DNA of 64,000 bases, taken from NCBI RefSeq assembly GCF_050262165.1, contig NZ_CP189844.1; one strand, given 5' to 3'. Position 1 is the stretch's first letter. Each line of letters starts with the position of its first letter. Below are positions 50,438-59,116 of the stretch, piece after piece. The position numbers and the translations under genes were made by a program. Origin of the DNA: Parvimonas sp015257355. GTDB taxonomy: Bacteria > Bacillota > Clostridia > Tissierellales > Peptoniphilaceae. The notes below the pieces were generated by a model, which worked only from the letters and a program-made list of their open reading frames with translations, did no database searches and was not told where the DNA came from.

Positions 50438-50857
50438 TTATTTTTTGTTATCAACTTTGTACAAATCTGCAAGGCATCTATAATTCATATTGTCTTCTTC
50501 ATCAAGAATAGTATTGTCATCTACAATTACTAATTTGTATTTAAAATCTTTTGCAACAATATACTTTTTTCCGTCTTTTTCTTCAATTTTTACGTCAGTA
50601 TATTCTTTTGGAATACTTTTTTCATATTTATCTCTATCTTTTTCAATTTGTTCAGGTGTTGAATTAGGAGTTATTGGACTTGGACCTTGAAACATTAGTC
50701 TTGGAGCTTTTGATTCCTCCTTAATTATTACTATCTGGCCTCCTTTTTCACCATCAAAAACTTTGTTTTCCAGTTTTTTCAGTGCAGCAGAAGATCCACA
50801 TGAACACAACATAAAAGAAACTAACAATAAACTTATAAATTTTTTTAGCTTAGTCAT
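50438..50857 (-). CDS. Small lipoprotein, unknown function
   Basis: A 139-residue lipoprotein with signal peptide and lipobox MLCSC (Cys20). The mature part is charged, with a Pro-rich piece (GPSPITPNSTPEQIEKD) and a short strand-rich end (KKYIVAKDFKYKLVIVDD). No family is recognised. AGGAGG precedes the ATG and a TATAAT is present on the minus strand at 50890-50895. It is a single-gene unit between the repeat cluster and greA. Confidence 0.82.
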   Translation of the reverse strand: MTKLKKFISLLLVSFMLCSCGSSAALKKLENKVFDGEKGGQIVIIKEESKAPRLMFQGPSPITPNSTPEQIEKDRDKYEKSIPKEYTDVKIEEKDGKKYIVAKDFKYKLVIVDDNTILDEEDNMNYRCLADLYKVDNKK

Positions 50858-51040
50858 AACACTCCTCCTAGCAAATAAATATTTATGAAATTATAGCATA
50901 ATATACTATTTAACAAAGTAATACTCTACTATATTTCTAAGTTTATTGTAGCACTAATTTTTGCTTTAGTCAAGTATTTTTTTACAAAAGCACAATGTAC
51001 GATTTTTAATCCTTGTTATTATGTAGATATCATAGTTACA

Positions 51041-51069
51041 TTGACTTTTTTATCTGAATTTAGTATAAT
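51041..51069 (+). promoter_or_regulatory. Promoter of the greA-lysS operon
   Basis: TTGACT (51041-51046) and TATAAT (51064-51069), 17 bases apart, 39 bases before the ATG. Confidence 0.88.
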
Positions 51070-51107
51070 TATACGAATGGTAATGTAAATTTTTAAGGAG
51101 AGATACT

Positions 51108-51590
51108 ATGGACGAAAAAGAAATATTTTTAACAGCCGAAGGCTTAAAAAAATTAGAATTAGAATTAGAAGAATTAAAAACTGTTAAGAGAAAAGAAATA
51201 GCAGAGAAAATAAAGATTGCAAGAGATTTTGGAGACCTTTCTGAAAACTCTGAATATGATGAAGCTAAGAATGAACAAGCTCAAATAGAAGAAAAAATCA
51301 TTAAACTTGACAATATGATTGCTAATGCAAAGATTATTGATGAAGTTGAACTTGATACTAAAACTGTTAATGTTGGAGCTACTGTTACTTTGGTTCAAGT
51401 TGCAACTAAGAAAAAAATAGAATATACAATTGTTGGTTCTGCTGAAAGTAATCCTCTTGAAGGAAAGATTTCAAACGAATCACCAGTTGGTAGAGCTATT
51501 TTAGGTAAGAAAAAAGGCACTAAAGTTCAAGTACAATTACCAAATGGTAATGTTGTTGAATACAAAATAGATAGTATTAAGAGAAATTAA
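51108..51590 (+). CDS. greA: Transcription elongation factor GreA
   Basis: Restores backtracked RNA polymerase by promoting transcript cleavage; 160 residues. The N-terminal coiled coil bears the acidic tip DFGDLSENSEYDEAK near residue 40, and the C-terminal FKBP-like domain ends GKKKGTKVQVQLPNG. AAGGAG precedes the ATG. lysS follows after 11 bases, a pairing common in Firmicutes. Confidence 0.97.
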   Translation: MDEKEIFLTAEGLKKLELELEELKTVKRKEIAEKIKIARDFGDLSENSEYDEAKNEQAQIEEKIIKLDNMIANAKIIDEVELDTKTVNVGATVTLVQVATKKKIEYTIVGSAESNPLEGKISNESPVGRAILGKKKGTKVQVQLPNGNVVEYKIDSIKRN

Positions 51591-51601
51591 GGAGTGATAT
51601 T

Positions 51602-53083
51602 GTGGAAGAACAAAATTTAAATGAAATGCTCTTAGTTAGAAGACAAAAGTTACATGACTTAGTAGATGCTGGTAAAGATCCGCATGAAATTGAAAAGTTT
51701 GAAGGTGCAATTTACTCAAAAGAAATTAAAGATAATTATGATAATTACGAGGGAAAAGTTGTAAGACTTGCTGGTCGTATTATGACTAAGAGAGGACATG
51801 GAAAAGTTTGTTTCATGGACTTACAAGACTTTTCTGGAAGAATACAACTTTTTAATAAGCTTGATGTTTTAGGCGAAAGCTATGAAGAAGTTAAAACTTT
51901 GGATTTAGGAGATATTGTTGGTGTTGAAGGTGAAGTTTTCACAACTCATGCTGGAGAAATCTCAATTAGAAGTTCAAAGGTTGTTTTACTTACAAAATCT
52001 TTACAACTTTTACCAGAAAAATTCCATGGTTTAAAAGATGTTGATTTAAGATATAGACAAAGATATGTTGATTTAATTGTAAATCCAGAAATTAAAGATG
52101 TTTTTGTAATGAGAAGTAAAATTATTTCTGCTATTAGAAAATATCTTGATAGTAGAGGATTTTTGGAAGTTGAAACTCCAATTTTAAATACAATTGCTGG
52201 TGGAGCTAATGCAAGACCTTTTATCACTCATCATAATACTTTAGATATCGATATGTATTTAAGAATTGCTAATGAATTATATTTAAAGAGATTAATCGTT
52301 GGTGGTTTTGATAAAGTTTATGAAATGGGAAGAATGTTCAGAAATGAAGGTATGGATAAACTTCATAACCCTGAATATACTGCAATTGAATTATATCAAG
52401 CATATGTTGATTATGAAGAAATGATGACTCTTTGCGAAGAAATGGTTTATACTGTTTGCATGGAAGTTATTGGAAAAGCAGAAATAGAATTACAAGGTAA
52501 AGTTATTGACTTTAAACCACCTTGGAGAAGAATTTCAATGGTTGATGCTGTTAAGGAATATGCAGGAGTTGACTTTGAAACTATTTTAACTGATGAAGAA
52601 GCAAGAAAGATTGCTATCGAAAAGAAAGTTGAAGTTAAAGAAAATACTACAAGAGGAGAAATTATTTCTCTATTCTTTGAAGAGTTCTGTGAAGAATATA
52701 TGGTTCAACCTACTTTTGTTACTAAGCATCCTGTTGAAATCAGTCCACTTGCTAAGAGAGATCCTAAGGACAAGAGATATACTCAAAGATTTGAAGCTTT
52801 TGTTAATTGTGGAGAAATCGCAAATGCGTTTAGTGAGTTAAATGATGCTATTGATCAAAAACAAAGATTTTTAAAACAAGTTGAAGCTAGAGAAAATGGA
52901 GATGAAGAAGCTCAAATGATGGATTATGATTTCATCAATGCGCTTGAAATCGGTCTTCCTCCAACTGGCGGTATGGGAATCGGTGTTGATAGACTTATTA
53001 TGTACTTAACTAATCAAGATACAATAAGAGATGTTTTACTTTTCCCAACTATGAAACCTGTTGTTGAAAAGGATAGTGAATAG
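51602..53083 (+). CDS. lysS: Lysyl-tRNA synthetase (class II)
   Basis: Charges tRNA-Lys; 493 residues. The OB-fold anticodon domain (about 55-150, with GRIMTKRGHGKVCFMDLQD) precedes the class II catalytic core with motif 2 FRNEGMDKLHNPEYT and motif 3 GMGIGVDRLIMYLT near the end. The start codon is GTG at 51602 with AAGGAG upstream. It lies inside a greA-led operon, 9 bases before a lipoprotein gene. Confidence 0.97.
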   Translation: MEEQNLNEMLLVRRQKLHDLVDAGKDPHEIEKFEGAIYSKEIKDNYDNYEGKVVRLAGRIMTKRGHGKVCFMDLQDFSGRIQLFNKLDVLGESYEEVKTLDLGDIVGVEGEVFTTHAGEISIRSSKVVLLTKSLQLLPEKFHGLKDVDLRYRQRYVDLIVNPEIKDVFVMRSKIISAIRKYLDSRGFLEVETPILNTIAGGANARPFITHHNTLDIDMYLRIANELYLKRLIVGGFDKVYEMGRMFRNEGMDKLHNPEYTAIELYQAYVDYEEMMTLCEEMVYTVCMEVIGKAEIELQGKVIDFKPPWRRISMVDAVKEYAGVDFETILTDEEARKIAIEKKVEVKENTTRGEIISLFFEEFCEEYMVQPTFVTKHPVEISPLAKRDPKDKRYTQRFEAFVNCGEIANAFSELNDAIDQKQRFLKQVEARENGDEEAQMMDYDFINALEIGLPPTGGMGIGVDRLIMYLTNQDTIRDVLLFPTMKPVVEKDSE

Positions 53084-53092
53084 GAGTTCATT

Positions 53093-53398
53093 ATGAAAAA
53101 GAAAAATTTATTACCAATTTGTTTAGTTTGTCTTTCTTTTGTTGGTTGTCAAAGTTTCCATACTGGAAAAGTAGTTATTGACAATAATAAGAATCAAGAA
53201 AAAGTTGAAAGTGTTGAATATATTGTTGTTGATGAAGAAGATAAGGAATCTTTAATCAATAATATTAAATCTGGAAAAGGTGCTGTTATTGATAAAAAGA
53301 AAAGTTCTACATTAGAAAAGACTGATGAGAGTGCTGATGTAACAAATGATGCAGATAAGAAGAACGAAAATAATAATAGTAACAACAATAATAGATAG
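53093..53398 (+). CDS. Small lipoprotein, unknown function
   Basis: A 101-residue lipoprotein with lipobox SFVGC (Cys19). The mature chain is short, charged and low in complexity, ending in a Lys/Glu/Asn-rich tail with repeated Asn. No family is recognised. AGGAG precedes the ATG. It lies between lysS and the aminotransferase gene with spacings of 9 and 12 bases, so it belongs to the operon. Confidence 0.78.
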   Translation: MKKKNLLPICLVCLSFVGCQSFHTGKVVIDNNKNQEKVESVEYIVVDEEDKESLINNIKSGKGAVIDKKKSSTLEKTDESADVTNDADKKNENNNSNNNNR

Positions 53399-53410
53399 GA
53401 TAGTGATTAT

Positions 53411-54601
53411 ATGAGAATAGAATTTTCTCCGCCAGATATTACTCAATTAGAGATTGATGAAGTTGTTGACACTTTAAAATCAGGTTGGATAACAACTGGC
53501 CCAAAGACAAAAAAATTAGAACAAGAGCTTTCAGTTTTTACAAACACAGACAAGACTGTTTGTTTAAATTCTGCAACTGCAGCTATGGAGCTAACTTTAA
53601 GATTACTTGGAGTTGGAACTGGAGATGAAGTTATAACTTGCGCATATACATATAGTGCATCTGCAAGTGTTATTCATCATGTAGGAGCGAAAATTGTCTT
53701 GGTTGATACTAATAAAGAAGATAAGTTTATGGACTTAAAGGCTTTGGAAGATGCTATTACAGAAAAGACAAAGGTAATTATTCCTGTTGATTTAGCCGGA
53801 AAGCCTTGTAAATATGATGAAATTTTTGAAATTGTAGAAAGAAAGAAATCTTTATTTAGACCAAATAATAAATTACAAGAAAAAATTGGTAGAGTTGTAG
53901 TTATGGCTGATGCTGCACATTCACTAGGAGCTGAATATAAGGGTAATCCAAGTGGAAGCATTGCTGATTTTACTTGTTTCTCTTTCCATGCAGTTAAAAA
54001 CTTTACAGTGGCTGAGGGAGGCTCAGTTACTTGGAATAGAGCTTTAGGTTTAGATGATGATGAAATTTATAGAGAATTTCAACTTTTATCTTTACATGGA
54101 CAATCAAAAGACGCTCTTTCAAAGACGAAACTAGGTTCCTGGGAGTATGATATTGTTGCTCCTAATTACAAATGCAATTTAACTGATATTGCTTCTGGAA
54201 TCGGTCTAGCTCAATTAAAGAGATATCCAGATCTTTTGAAAAGACGTTTTGAAATCGTGGAAAGATACAATAGAGGATTTGAAGGAACAAGAGTAAAGCC
54301 TTTTGTTCACTTTGAAGAAGATAAAAAATCTTGCTGTCATCTTTATATTGTAAATATTGAGGGTGTAAGTGAAGAAGAGAGAAATGAAATAATTGTAAAA
54401 ATGGCTGAAAAAGGAATTGCAACAAATGTTCACTACAAGCCATTACCTATGCATACAGCTTATAAGAATTTAGGATTTGATATTAAAAATTATCCAAATG
54501 CTTATAATAATTATAAGTCACAAATTACTTTGCCACTTCATACATTATTAACAGATGAACAAGTTGATTATATAATTGAAAATTTAAAGGCGTTGGTGTA
54601 A
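53411..54601 (+). CDS. DegT/DnrJ/EryC1/StrS-family sugar aminotransferase
   Basis: PLP enzyme that aminates a nucleotide-linked keto-sugar; 396 residues. The N-terminus has the pattern FSPPDITQLEIDEVVDTLKSGWITTGPKTKKLEQEL, split here from motifs farther on: ADAAHSLGAEY and the PLP lysine in FSFHAVKNFTVAEGG. It pairs naturally with the UDP-sugar 4,6-dehydratase encoded two genes on, the two making a UDP-4-amino-trideoxy sugar. galU starts 2 bases after its stop. Confidence 0.92.
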   Translation: MRIEFSPPDITQLEIDEVVDTLKSGWITTGPKTKKLEQELSVFTNTDKTVCLNSATAAMELTLRLLGVGTGDEVITCAYTYSASASVIHHVGAKIVLVDTNKEDKFMDLKALEDAITEKTKVIIPVDLAGKPCKYDEIFEIVERKKSLFRPNNKLQEKIGRVVVMADAAHSLGAEYKGNPSGSIADFTCFSFHAVKNFTVAEGGSVTWNRALGLDDDEIYREFQLLSLHGQSKDALSKTKLGSWEYDIVAPNYKCNLTDIASGIGLAQLKRYPDLLKRRFEIVERYNRGFEGTRVKPFVHFEEDKKSCCHLYIVNIEGVSEEERNEIIVKMAEKGIATNVHYKPLPMHTAYKNLGFDIKNYPNAYNNYKSQITLPLHTLLTDEQVDYIIENLKALV

Positions 54602-54603
54602 TT

Positions 54604-55488
54604 ATGAAGATAAAAAAAGTCGTTATTCCGACTGCTGGACTTGCAACAAGAATGTTTCCTGCAACTAAGGGTGTTCCAAAGGCAATGTTGCCAATTTTCG
54701 ATAAACCTACTTTACAATATGTAATTGAAGAAGTTGTGGAAGCTGGGATTGATGAAGTAATTCTTATTGTAAATGAAGATTATTTTACAATTGACAAGCA
54801 TTTTAATTCTGAAATTGATCTACGGGTTAAAAATTCAGGTAATGTTTTGGAAAAAGATATTAAAGCTTTGGAAAAAATATTAAAATGTAAGATTAGTTTT
54901 ATAATTCAAAAAGAGCAAAAAGGATTAGGTCATGCTATTCTTTGCGCAAAGGAAGCTGTAAATGGAGAAGACTTCTGTGTTGTTTTAGGCGATGTTATTA
55001 TTGATTGTAAAGATAGTTCTTGTTCAAAAGAACTTGTAGATATCTATAATAAATACGAAAAGACAGTTGTAGGAGTTGAATATGTACCTGATGAAAAAAG
55101 ACGTAATTACGGAATTTTAGAAGGTAAAGAGATAGAAAAAAATGTTTTTGACTCTACAAGACTTATTGAAAAACCGAATATTGATGAAACGAATTCAAAT
55201 TTAGCAATGGTTGGGAGATACATTGTGAAAAATGAAATATTTGATATTCTTGAAAATCAAAAAGCGGGTAAAAATGGAGAAATACAATTTACAGACTCAT
55301 TAAATGAATTGACTTTAAAGGGAGATTTATTAGGCTATAAATTTGACGGAAAAACTTATGACGTTGGAAATAAAGTTGGAGTTCTGATTGCAAGTATTGA
55401 ATACGGATTGAAAGATGAAGCAAATAAAGATTCTATAAAAGAGTACTTGAAAGATTTAGTTTCTTCAGATTTTAAAATGGGAGAATAA
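54604..55488 (+). CDS. galU: UTP-glucose-1-phosphate uridylyltransferase GalU
   Basis: Makes UDP-glucose from UTP and glucose 1-phosphate; 294 residues. Motifs: KVVIPTAGLATRMFPATKGVPKAMLPI with the nucleotide-binding loop, QKEQKGLGHAILCAKEAV, VVLGDVIID and GYKFDGKTYDVGNKVG. It lies between the aminotransferase and dehydratase genes with 2-base gaps on both sides, so the three are tightly coupled for surface polysaccharide or glycan precursor supply. Confidence 0.95.
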   Translation: MKIKKVVIPTAGLATRMFPATKGVPKAMLPIFDKPTLQYVIEEVVEAGIDEVILIVNEDYFTIDKHFNSEIDLRVKNSGNVLEKDIKALEKILKCKISFIIQKEQKGLGHAILCAKEAVNGEDFCVVLGDVIIDCKDSSCSKELVDIYNKYEKTVVGVEYVPDEKRRNYGILEGKEIEKNVFDSTRLIEKPNIDETNSNLAMVGRYIVKNEIFDILENQKAGKNGEIQFTDSLNELTLKGDLLGYKFDGKTYDVGNKVGVLIASIEYGLKDEANKDSIKEYLKDLVSSDFKMGE

Positions 55489-55490
55489 TA

Positions 55491-57317
55491 ATGACCAGAA
55501 AAATATTTTTAGTAATATTAGATATTATTGTTATAAATCTTTGTTACTATTTGGGATTTTTATTAAAATTTGATTGGCAAATTCCTGCACGTTATTGGGA
55601 AATGTATATGAAATGGATAATTCCTATAGTTTTAACTAAAATTGTAGTGTTTGCTCTGTTTGGTCTATATAGAGTAATGTGGAGATATGCTGATTTTAAA
55701 GAGTTGTTTAGAATATTTATGGCAATTGTTATTGCAAATGTTCTAACAGCTGGATTTTTAATCTCAATGAGCGTAGGATTTCCTAGAAGTGTTATGGCAC
55801 TTGTATTTGTAATAGATGTATTTTTTGTTACAGGCACAAGATATCTTTCAAAAGCTAGAAAGAATTTAGTTTTTTCAATTCCTGTGGATAGACTAAAAAG
55901 AGTTTTAATCATAGGAGCTGGAGATGCTGGAGTTTTAGTACTTAATGAACTTAAAAAACATAAGGAATTAGGATATAAAGTTGTAGCCTTTATTGATGAT
56001 GATAAAAATAAAGTGGGAACTGAAATACTTGGTATTCCTGTAGTTGGTGGAAAGGAAAAGATAATTTCTGCCATAAGTAATTACAGAATAGATGAAGTTA
56101 TTTTAGCAATGCCATCAGCAAATAGAGAAACTCAAAAAGACATTTCAGATATATGTTCAAAACTTTCAATGAAGATAAAAATAATACCTGGAATGTATGA
56201 ATTAATAGATGATCAAAAATTAAATATAAGAGATTTAAGAGATGTTGAAATTGGAGACTTGCTTGGACGTGATGAAGTTAAGTTAGACCAAGAAGTACTA
56301 AATGGTTTCTTAAAAGATAAAACTGTTTTAGTAACAGGTGGAGGTGGTTCAATCGGCTCCGAACTTTGTAGACAAATATCAAAATTTAGTCCTAAAAGAT
56401 TGATAATTTTAGACATCTATGAAAATAATGCTTATGAAATTCAAATGGAGCTTGTAAGACATTACAAGGATTTGGATTTAGTTGTAGAAATTGAATCAAT
56501 CAGAGATGCTGAAAGAATGGATATAATATTTGGAAAATATAAACCAGATGTAGTATTTCACGCAGCCGCTCACAAACATGTTCCACTTATGGAAAATAGC
56601 TCAACTTCTGCAATTAAAAACAATGTTTTTGGAACATTAAATGTTATAAGAGCTTGTGATAAAAATAATGTTTCAAAATTCGTTTTAATTTCAACAGATA
56701 AAGCTGTAAATCCGACATCTGTAATGGGAACTACAAAGAGAATTTGTGAAATGTTAGTTCAAACATATAACGAAAAATCTAAAACAGAATTTGTTGCAGT
56801 TAGATTTGGAAATGTATTGGGCTCAAACGGATCTGTAATACCACTTTTCATAAATCAAATAAAAGAGGGTGGACCTGTTACAGTTACTCACGAAGATATA
56901 ATAAGATACTTTATGACAATTCCTGAAGCTTGCCAACTTGTATTACAAGCGGGAGCAATTGCCAAAGGGGGAGAAATCTTTATACTCGATATGGGAGAGC
57001 CTGTTAAAATTCTTGACTTGGCAAAGAACCTTATCAGACTTTCAGGTTATGAACCTTATAAAGACATTGACATAAAGATTACAGGACTTAGACCCGGAGA
57101 AAAACTTTATGAAGAATTACTATTAAATATGGAAAATTCAGTTGCGACTGACTATGAAAAAATATTTATAGAAAAACCGATAGTTCATAATGTAGAAGCC
57201 CTAAAAGATGGACTAGAAAGACTTGATAAAGTTAAAAATACTCTGGACAAAAAAGAAATTACAGACATCTTAAAAGACATGGTTCCGACATTTAAGCCGG
57301 ACTTATTGAATAAATAG
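55491..57317 (+). CDS. UDP-GlcNAc 4,6-dehydratase-type membrane protein (PglF/WbpM/CapD family)
   Basis: A 608-residue enzyme with four N-terminal membrane helices (about 1-120), a first nucleotide-binding domain (GAGDAGVLVLNELKKH near 138) and a C-terminal short-chain dehydrogenase domain (VTGGGGSIGSELCRQISK near 285). The catalytic triad appears as STDK plus MGTTKR, with Met in place of Tyr as in PglF and WbpM. Product is likely UDP-4-keto-6-deoxy-sugar, the substrate of the upstream aminotransferase. It ends the operon at a strong terminator. Confidence 0.93.
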   Translation: MTRKIFLVILDIIVINLCYYLGFLLKFDWQIPARYWEMYMKWIIPIVLTKIVVFALFGLYRVMWRYADFKELFRIFMAIVIANVLTAGFLISMSVGFPRSVMALVFVIDVFFVTGTRYLSKARKNLVFSIPVDRLKRVLIIGAGDAGVLVLNELKKHKELGYKVVAFIDDDKNKVGTEILGIPVVGGKEKIISAISNYRIDEVILAMPSANRETQKDISDICSKLSMKIKIIPGMYELIDDQKLNIRDLRDVEIGDLLGRDEVKLDQEVLNGFLKDKTVLVTGGGGSIGSELCRQISKFSPKRLIILDIYENNAYEIQMELVRHYKDLDLVVEIESIRDAERMDIIFGKYKPDVVFHAAAHKHVPLMENSSTSAIKNNVFGTLNVIRACDKNNVSKFVLISTDKAVNPTSVMGTTKRICEMLVQTYNEKSKTEFVAVRFGNVLGSNGSVIPLFINQIKEGGPVTVTHEDIIRYFMTIPEACQLVLQAGAIAKGGEIFILDMGEPVKILDLAKNLIRLSGYEPYKDIDIKITGLRPGEKLYEELLLNMENSVATDYEKIFIEKPIVHNVEALKDGLERLDKVKNTLDKKEITDILKDMVPTFKPDLLNK

Positions 57318-57323
57318 ACACAC

Positions 57324-57354
57324 AAAAAACTCCACCGAAATGGTGGAGTTTTTT
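57324..57354 (+). terminator. Terminator of the greA-to-dehydratase operon
   Basis: ACTCCACC / GGTGGAGT with loop GAAAT between A and T tracts. Confidence 0.93.
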
Positions 57355-57375
57355 GTACAATCTTATAAAAATCTA

Positions 57376-57404
57376 TTGACTTTATAATTCTATTATTGTA
57401 TAAT
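57376..57404 (+). promoter_or_regulatory. Promoter of the pyr operon
   Basis: TTGACT (57376-57381) and a perfect TATAAT (57399-57404), 17 bases apart. RNA should start near 57411, just before the leader ORF. Confidence 0.9.
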
Positions 57405-57435
57405 AATCAAAGGAAATTTGACGGAGGTAATTTTT

Positions 57436-57696
57436 ATGGCAAATTCAGTTAAAATGTCAGTTTTTAATAGCAATAAAAAGTGTTTAATTGACTCTTCTGT
57501 TTTTGTTTCTAATTTTTTCCGTTTTAATAATTTTGATATTTTAGTCGGCAAATCATTTGTTTTAAATGGTCTTTCCGACTTTTTTTTGAGCTTGGTAAAA
57601 TCTCCTTTTGTTGAAGCTGTTAAAGGCTTTTTAAAGGGCTTTTACTCTCATTTTTATTCAATATTTGTTTTTAATAATTTGAATTTTAGGAAATAA
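57436..57696 (+). CDS. U-rich pyr leader ORF (86 codons)
   Basis: The ORF starts at ATG 57436, with CGGAGG eight bases upstream, and stops at TAA 57694-57696. It encodes 86 residues beginning MANSVKMSVFNSNKK, of which about one fifth are Phe, nearly all coded TTT; it resembles no protein family. An internal hairpin GTCGG / CCGAC (57544-57579) is followed by eight T (57580-57587). The stop codon lies in the 5' arm of the terminator at 57688. This is what is expected of a translated leader whose ribosome follows RNA polymerase, as for pyrL in E. coli. A longer in-frame start at 57418 lacks a ribosome binding site. Confidence 0.72.
   Translation: MANSVKMSVFNSNKKCLIDSSVFVSNFFRFNNFDILVGKSFVLNGLSDFFLSLVKSPFVEAVKGFLKGFYSHFYSIFVFNNLNFRK
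57544..57587 (+). promoter_or_regulatory. Putative UTP-sensitive pause site
   Basis: GTCGGcAAA pairs with TTTCCGAC (one bulged C), closing a loop of about 20 bases, and is followed at once by eight T within the leader ORF. At low UTP, RNA polymerase would slow over the U tract. Confidence 0.6.
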
Positions 57697-57718
57697 CTGT
57701 TTGTTATTTCCTTTTTTT
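57688..57718 (+). terminator. pyr operon attenuator
   Basis: A perfect 10-bp stem AGGAAATAAC / GTTATTTCCT with loop TGTTT is followed by seven T. The leader stop codon TAA lies within the 5' arm, so a ribosome at the end of the leader would prevent the stem from forming. pyrB begins 35 bases further on. Confidence 0.88.
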
Positions 57719-57752
57719 GTGTATGACAAAATGACTTAATAGGAGGAATTGT

Positions 57753-58673
57753 ATGAAAGAATTTAGAAATTTAGTTAGCAGTGAAGATTTTTCATGTGAA
57801 GAATTACTTGAACTTATGGAGATAGGCTCTGATATTTATAATAATCCAGAGAAATATTCAGAAAAATGTAGAGGAAAAATTTTAGCATCATTGTTCTTTG
57901 AACCTTCAACAAGAACAAGATTAAGTTTTGAAGCAGCTATGCTTAGACTTGGTGGAAGTTGTATAACTGTTCCAGATCCAAAAGTTTCTTCTGCAACTAA
58001 GGGAGAAAGCTTACAAGATACTATAAAAACAGTTGGCTGTTATTCAGATATTATAGCTATGCGTCATCCTCATGAAGGTTCTGCAGAGCTTGCTAAAGAA
58101 GTTACACTTGTTCCTTTTATTAATGCAGGAGATGGTGGACATCAACATCCAACTCAAACTCTTACAGATTTACTTACAATTTCACAAACAAAGAAAACTT
58201 TGGAAAACATGACTATCGGTCTTTGTGGAGACTTAAAGTTCGGAAGAACTGTTCACTCACTTGTTAAGACTCTTTCAAAATTTAAGGGTAATAAATTCAT
58301 CTTTATTTCACCTGTTGAACTTGTAATTCCAGAATACATAAAGATGTATCTAAATGACCATAATATAGAATTTATTGAAGTTAGAACAATTGAAGAAGTT
58401 ATGGATAAACTTGATATTTTATATATGACAAGAGTTCAAAGAGAAAGATTTTTCAATGAGGCTGATTATGTAAGACTTAAAGATACTTACATTTTAGACA
58501 ATAAGAAGATGAAAACAGCAAAGGATGATATGATAATTCTTCACCCATTGCCAAGAGTAAATGAAATTGCTACAGAAGTTGATACAGACCCTAGAGCAAA
58601 ATATTTCAATCAAGTTAAATTCGGTATGATAATAAGAATGGCATTAATCTTAAAACTATTGGAGGTAAAATAA
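57753..58673 (+). CDS. pyrB: Aspartate carbamoyltransferase catalytic subunit
   Basis: First committed step of pyrimidine synthesis, joining carbamoyl phosphate and aspartate; 306 residues. The carbamoyl phosphate motif FEPSTRTRLSFE lies near 49-60, with AMRHPHEG, GDGGHQHPTQTLTDL and LHPLPRVNEI further on. The size and following pyrI show an E. coli-like holoenzyme with regulatory chains. AGGAGG precedes the ATG, and the gene ends in GGAGG overlapping pyrI by one base. Confidence 0.97.
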   Translation: MKEFRNLVSSEDFSCEELLELMEIGSDIYNNPEKYSEKCRGKILASLFFEPSTRTRLSFEAAMLRLGGSCITVPDPKVSSATKGESLQDTIKTVGCYSDIIAMRHPHEGSAELAKEVTLVPFINAGDGGHQHPTQTLTDLLTISQTKKTLENMTIGLCGDLKFGRTVHSLVKTLSKFKGNKFIFISPVELVIPEYIKMYLNDHNIEFIEVRTIEEVMDKLDILYMTRVQRERFFNEADYVRLKDTYILDNKKMKTAKDDMIILHPLPRVNEIATEVDTDPRAKYFNQVKFGMIIRMALILKLLEVK

Positions 58674-59116
58674 TGTTAAATATTAATAGTATTTCAAATG
58701 GTATAGTAATAGATCATATTAAACCTGGTCTTGGATATGAAATTTTTAAACTTCTAGAATTAGATAAGGCAGATTATAGAGTTGCTCTTATAATGAATGT
58801 TGACTCTAAGAAAAATGGGAAAAAAGATATGATAAAGATTGAAAATGTTATAAATATTGACTTAGCAATTTTAGGTTTAATAGATAAAGATTTAACTGTA
58901 AATATTATAGAAAATGAAAAAATTAAAGAAAAAGTTTCAATGGTTTTACCAGAAAAGGTAGAAGGTTTTATTAAATGTAAAAACCCACGTTGTATAACTT
59001 GCCATGAAAGTGTTCAAAATAAATTTATATTGTTAAACAGAGAAAAGGGAATATACAGATGTAATTATTGCGACAATTTATATTCTTGTGGAGGTCGTAG
59101 TGAAAAAAATAGTTAA
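58673..59116 (+). CDS. pyrI: Aspartate carbamoyltransferase regulatory subunit
   Basis: Nucleotide-binding regulatory chain that gives CTP inhibition and ATP activation in the known enzymes; 147 residues. The N-terminal allosteric domain holds SISNGIVIDHIKPG, and the zinc domain has Cys102, Cys107, Cys130 and Cys133 with the spacing of the E. coli chain. pyrC starts inside its last codons. Confidence 0.95.
   Translation: MLNINSISNGIVIDHIKPGLGYEIFKLLELDKADYRVALIMNVDSKKNGKKDMIKIENVINIDLAILGLIDKDLTVNIIENEKIKEKVSMVLPEKVEGFIKCKNPRCITCHESVQNKFILLNREKGIYRCNYCDNLYSCGGRSEKNS

Noticed and set aside
55592..56074. Minus-strand ORF of 160 residues
   Set aside because: It is antisense to the membrane part of the 4,6-dehydratase gene, which is the clear coding frame.
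57436..57696. The 86-codon ORF as an ordinary protein gene
   Set aside because: Its composition (very many TTT codons, no domain) and its stop inside a terminator stem point to a leader, so it is listed as one with moderate confidence.
57318..57752. PyrR-binding attenuator in front of pyrB
   Set aside because: No PyrR-type anti-antiterminator consensus was seen; the U-rich ORF with a terminator overlapping its stop fits a translation-coupled mechanism better.
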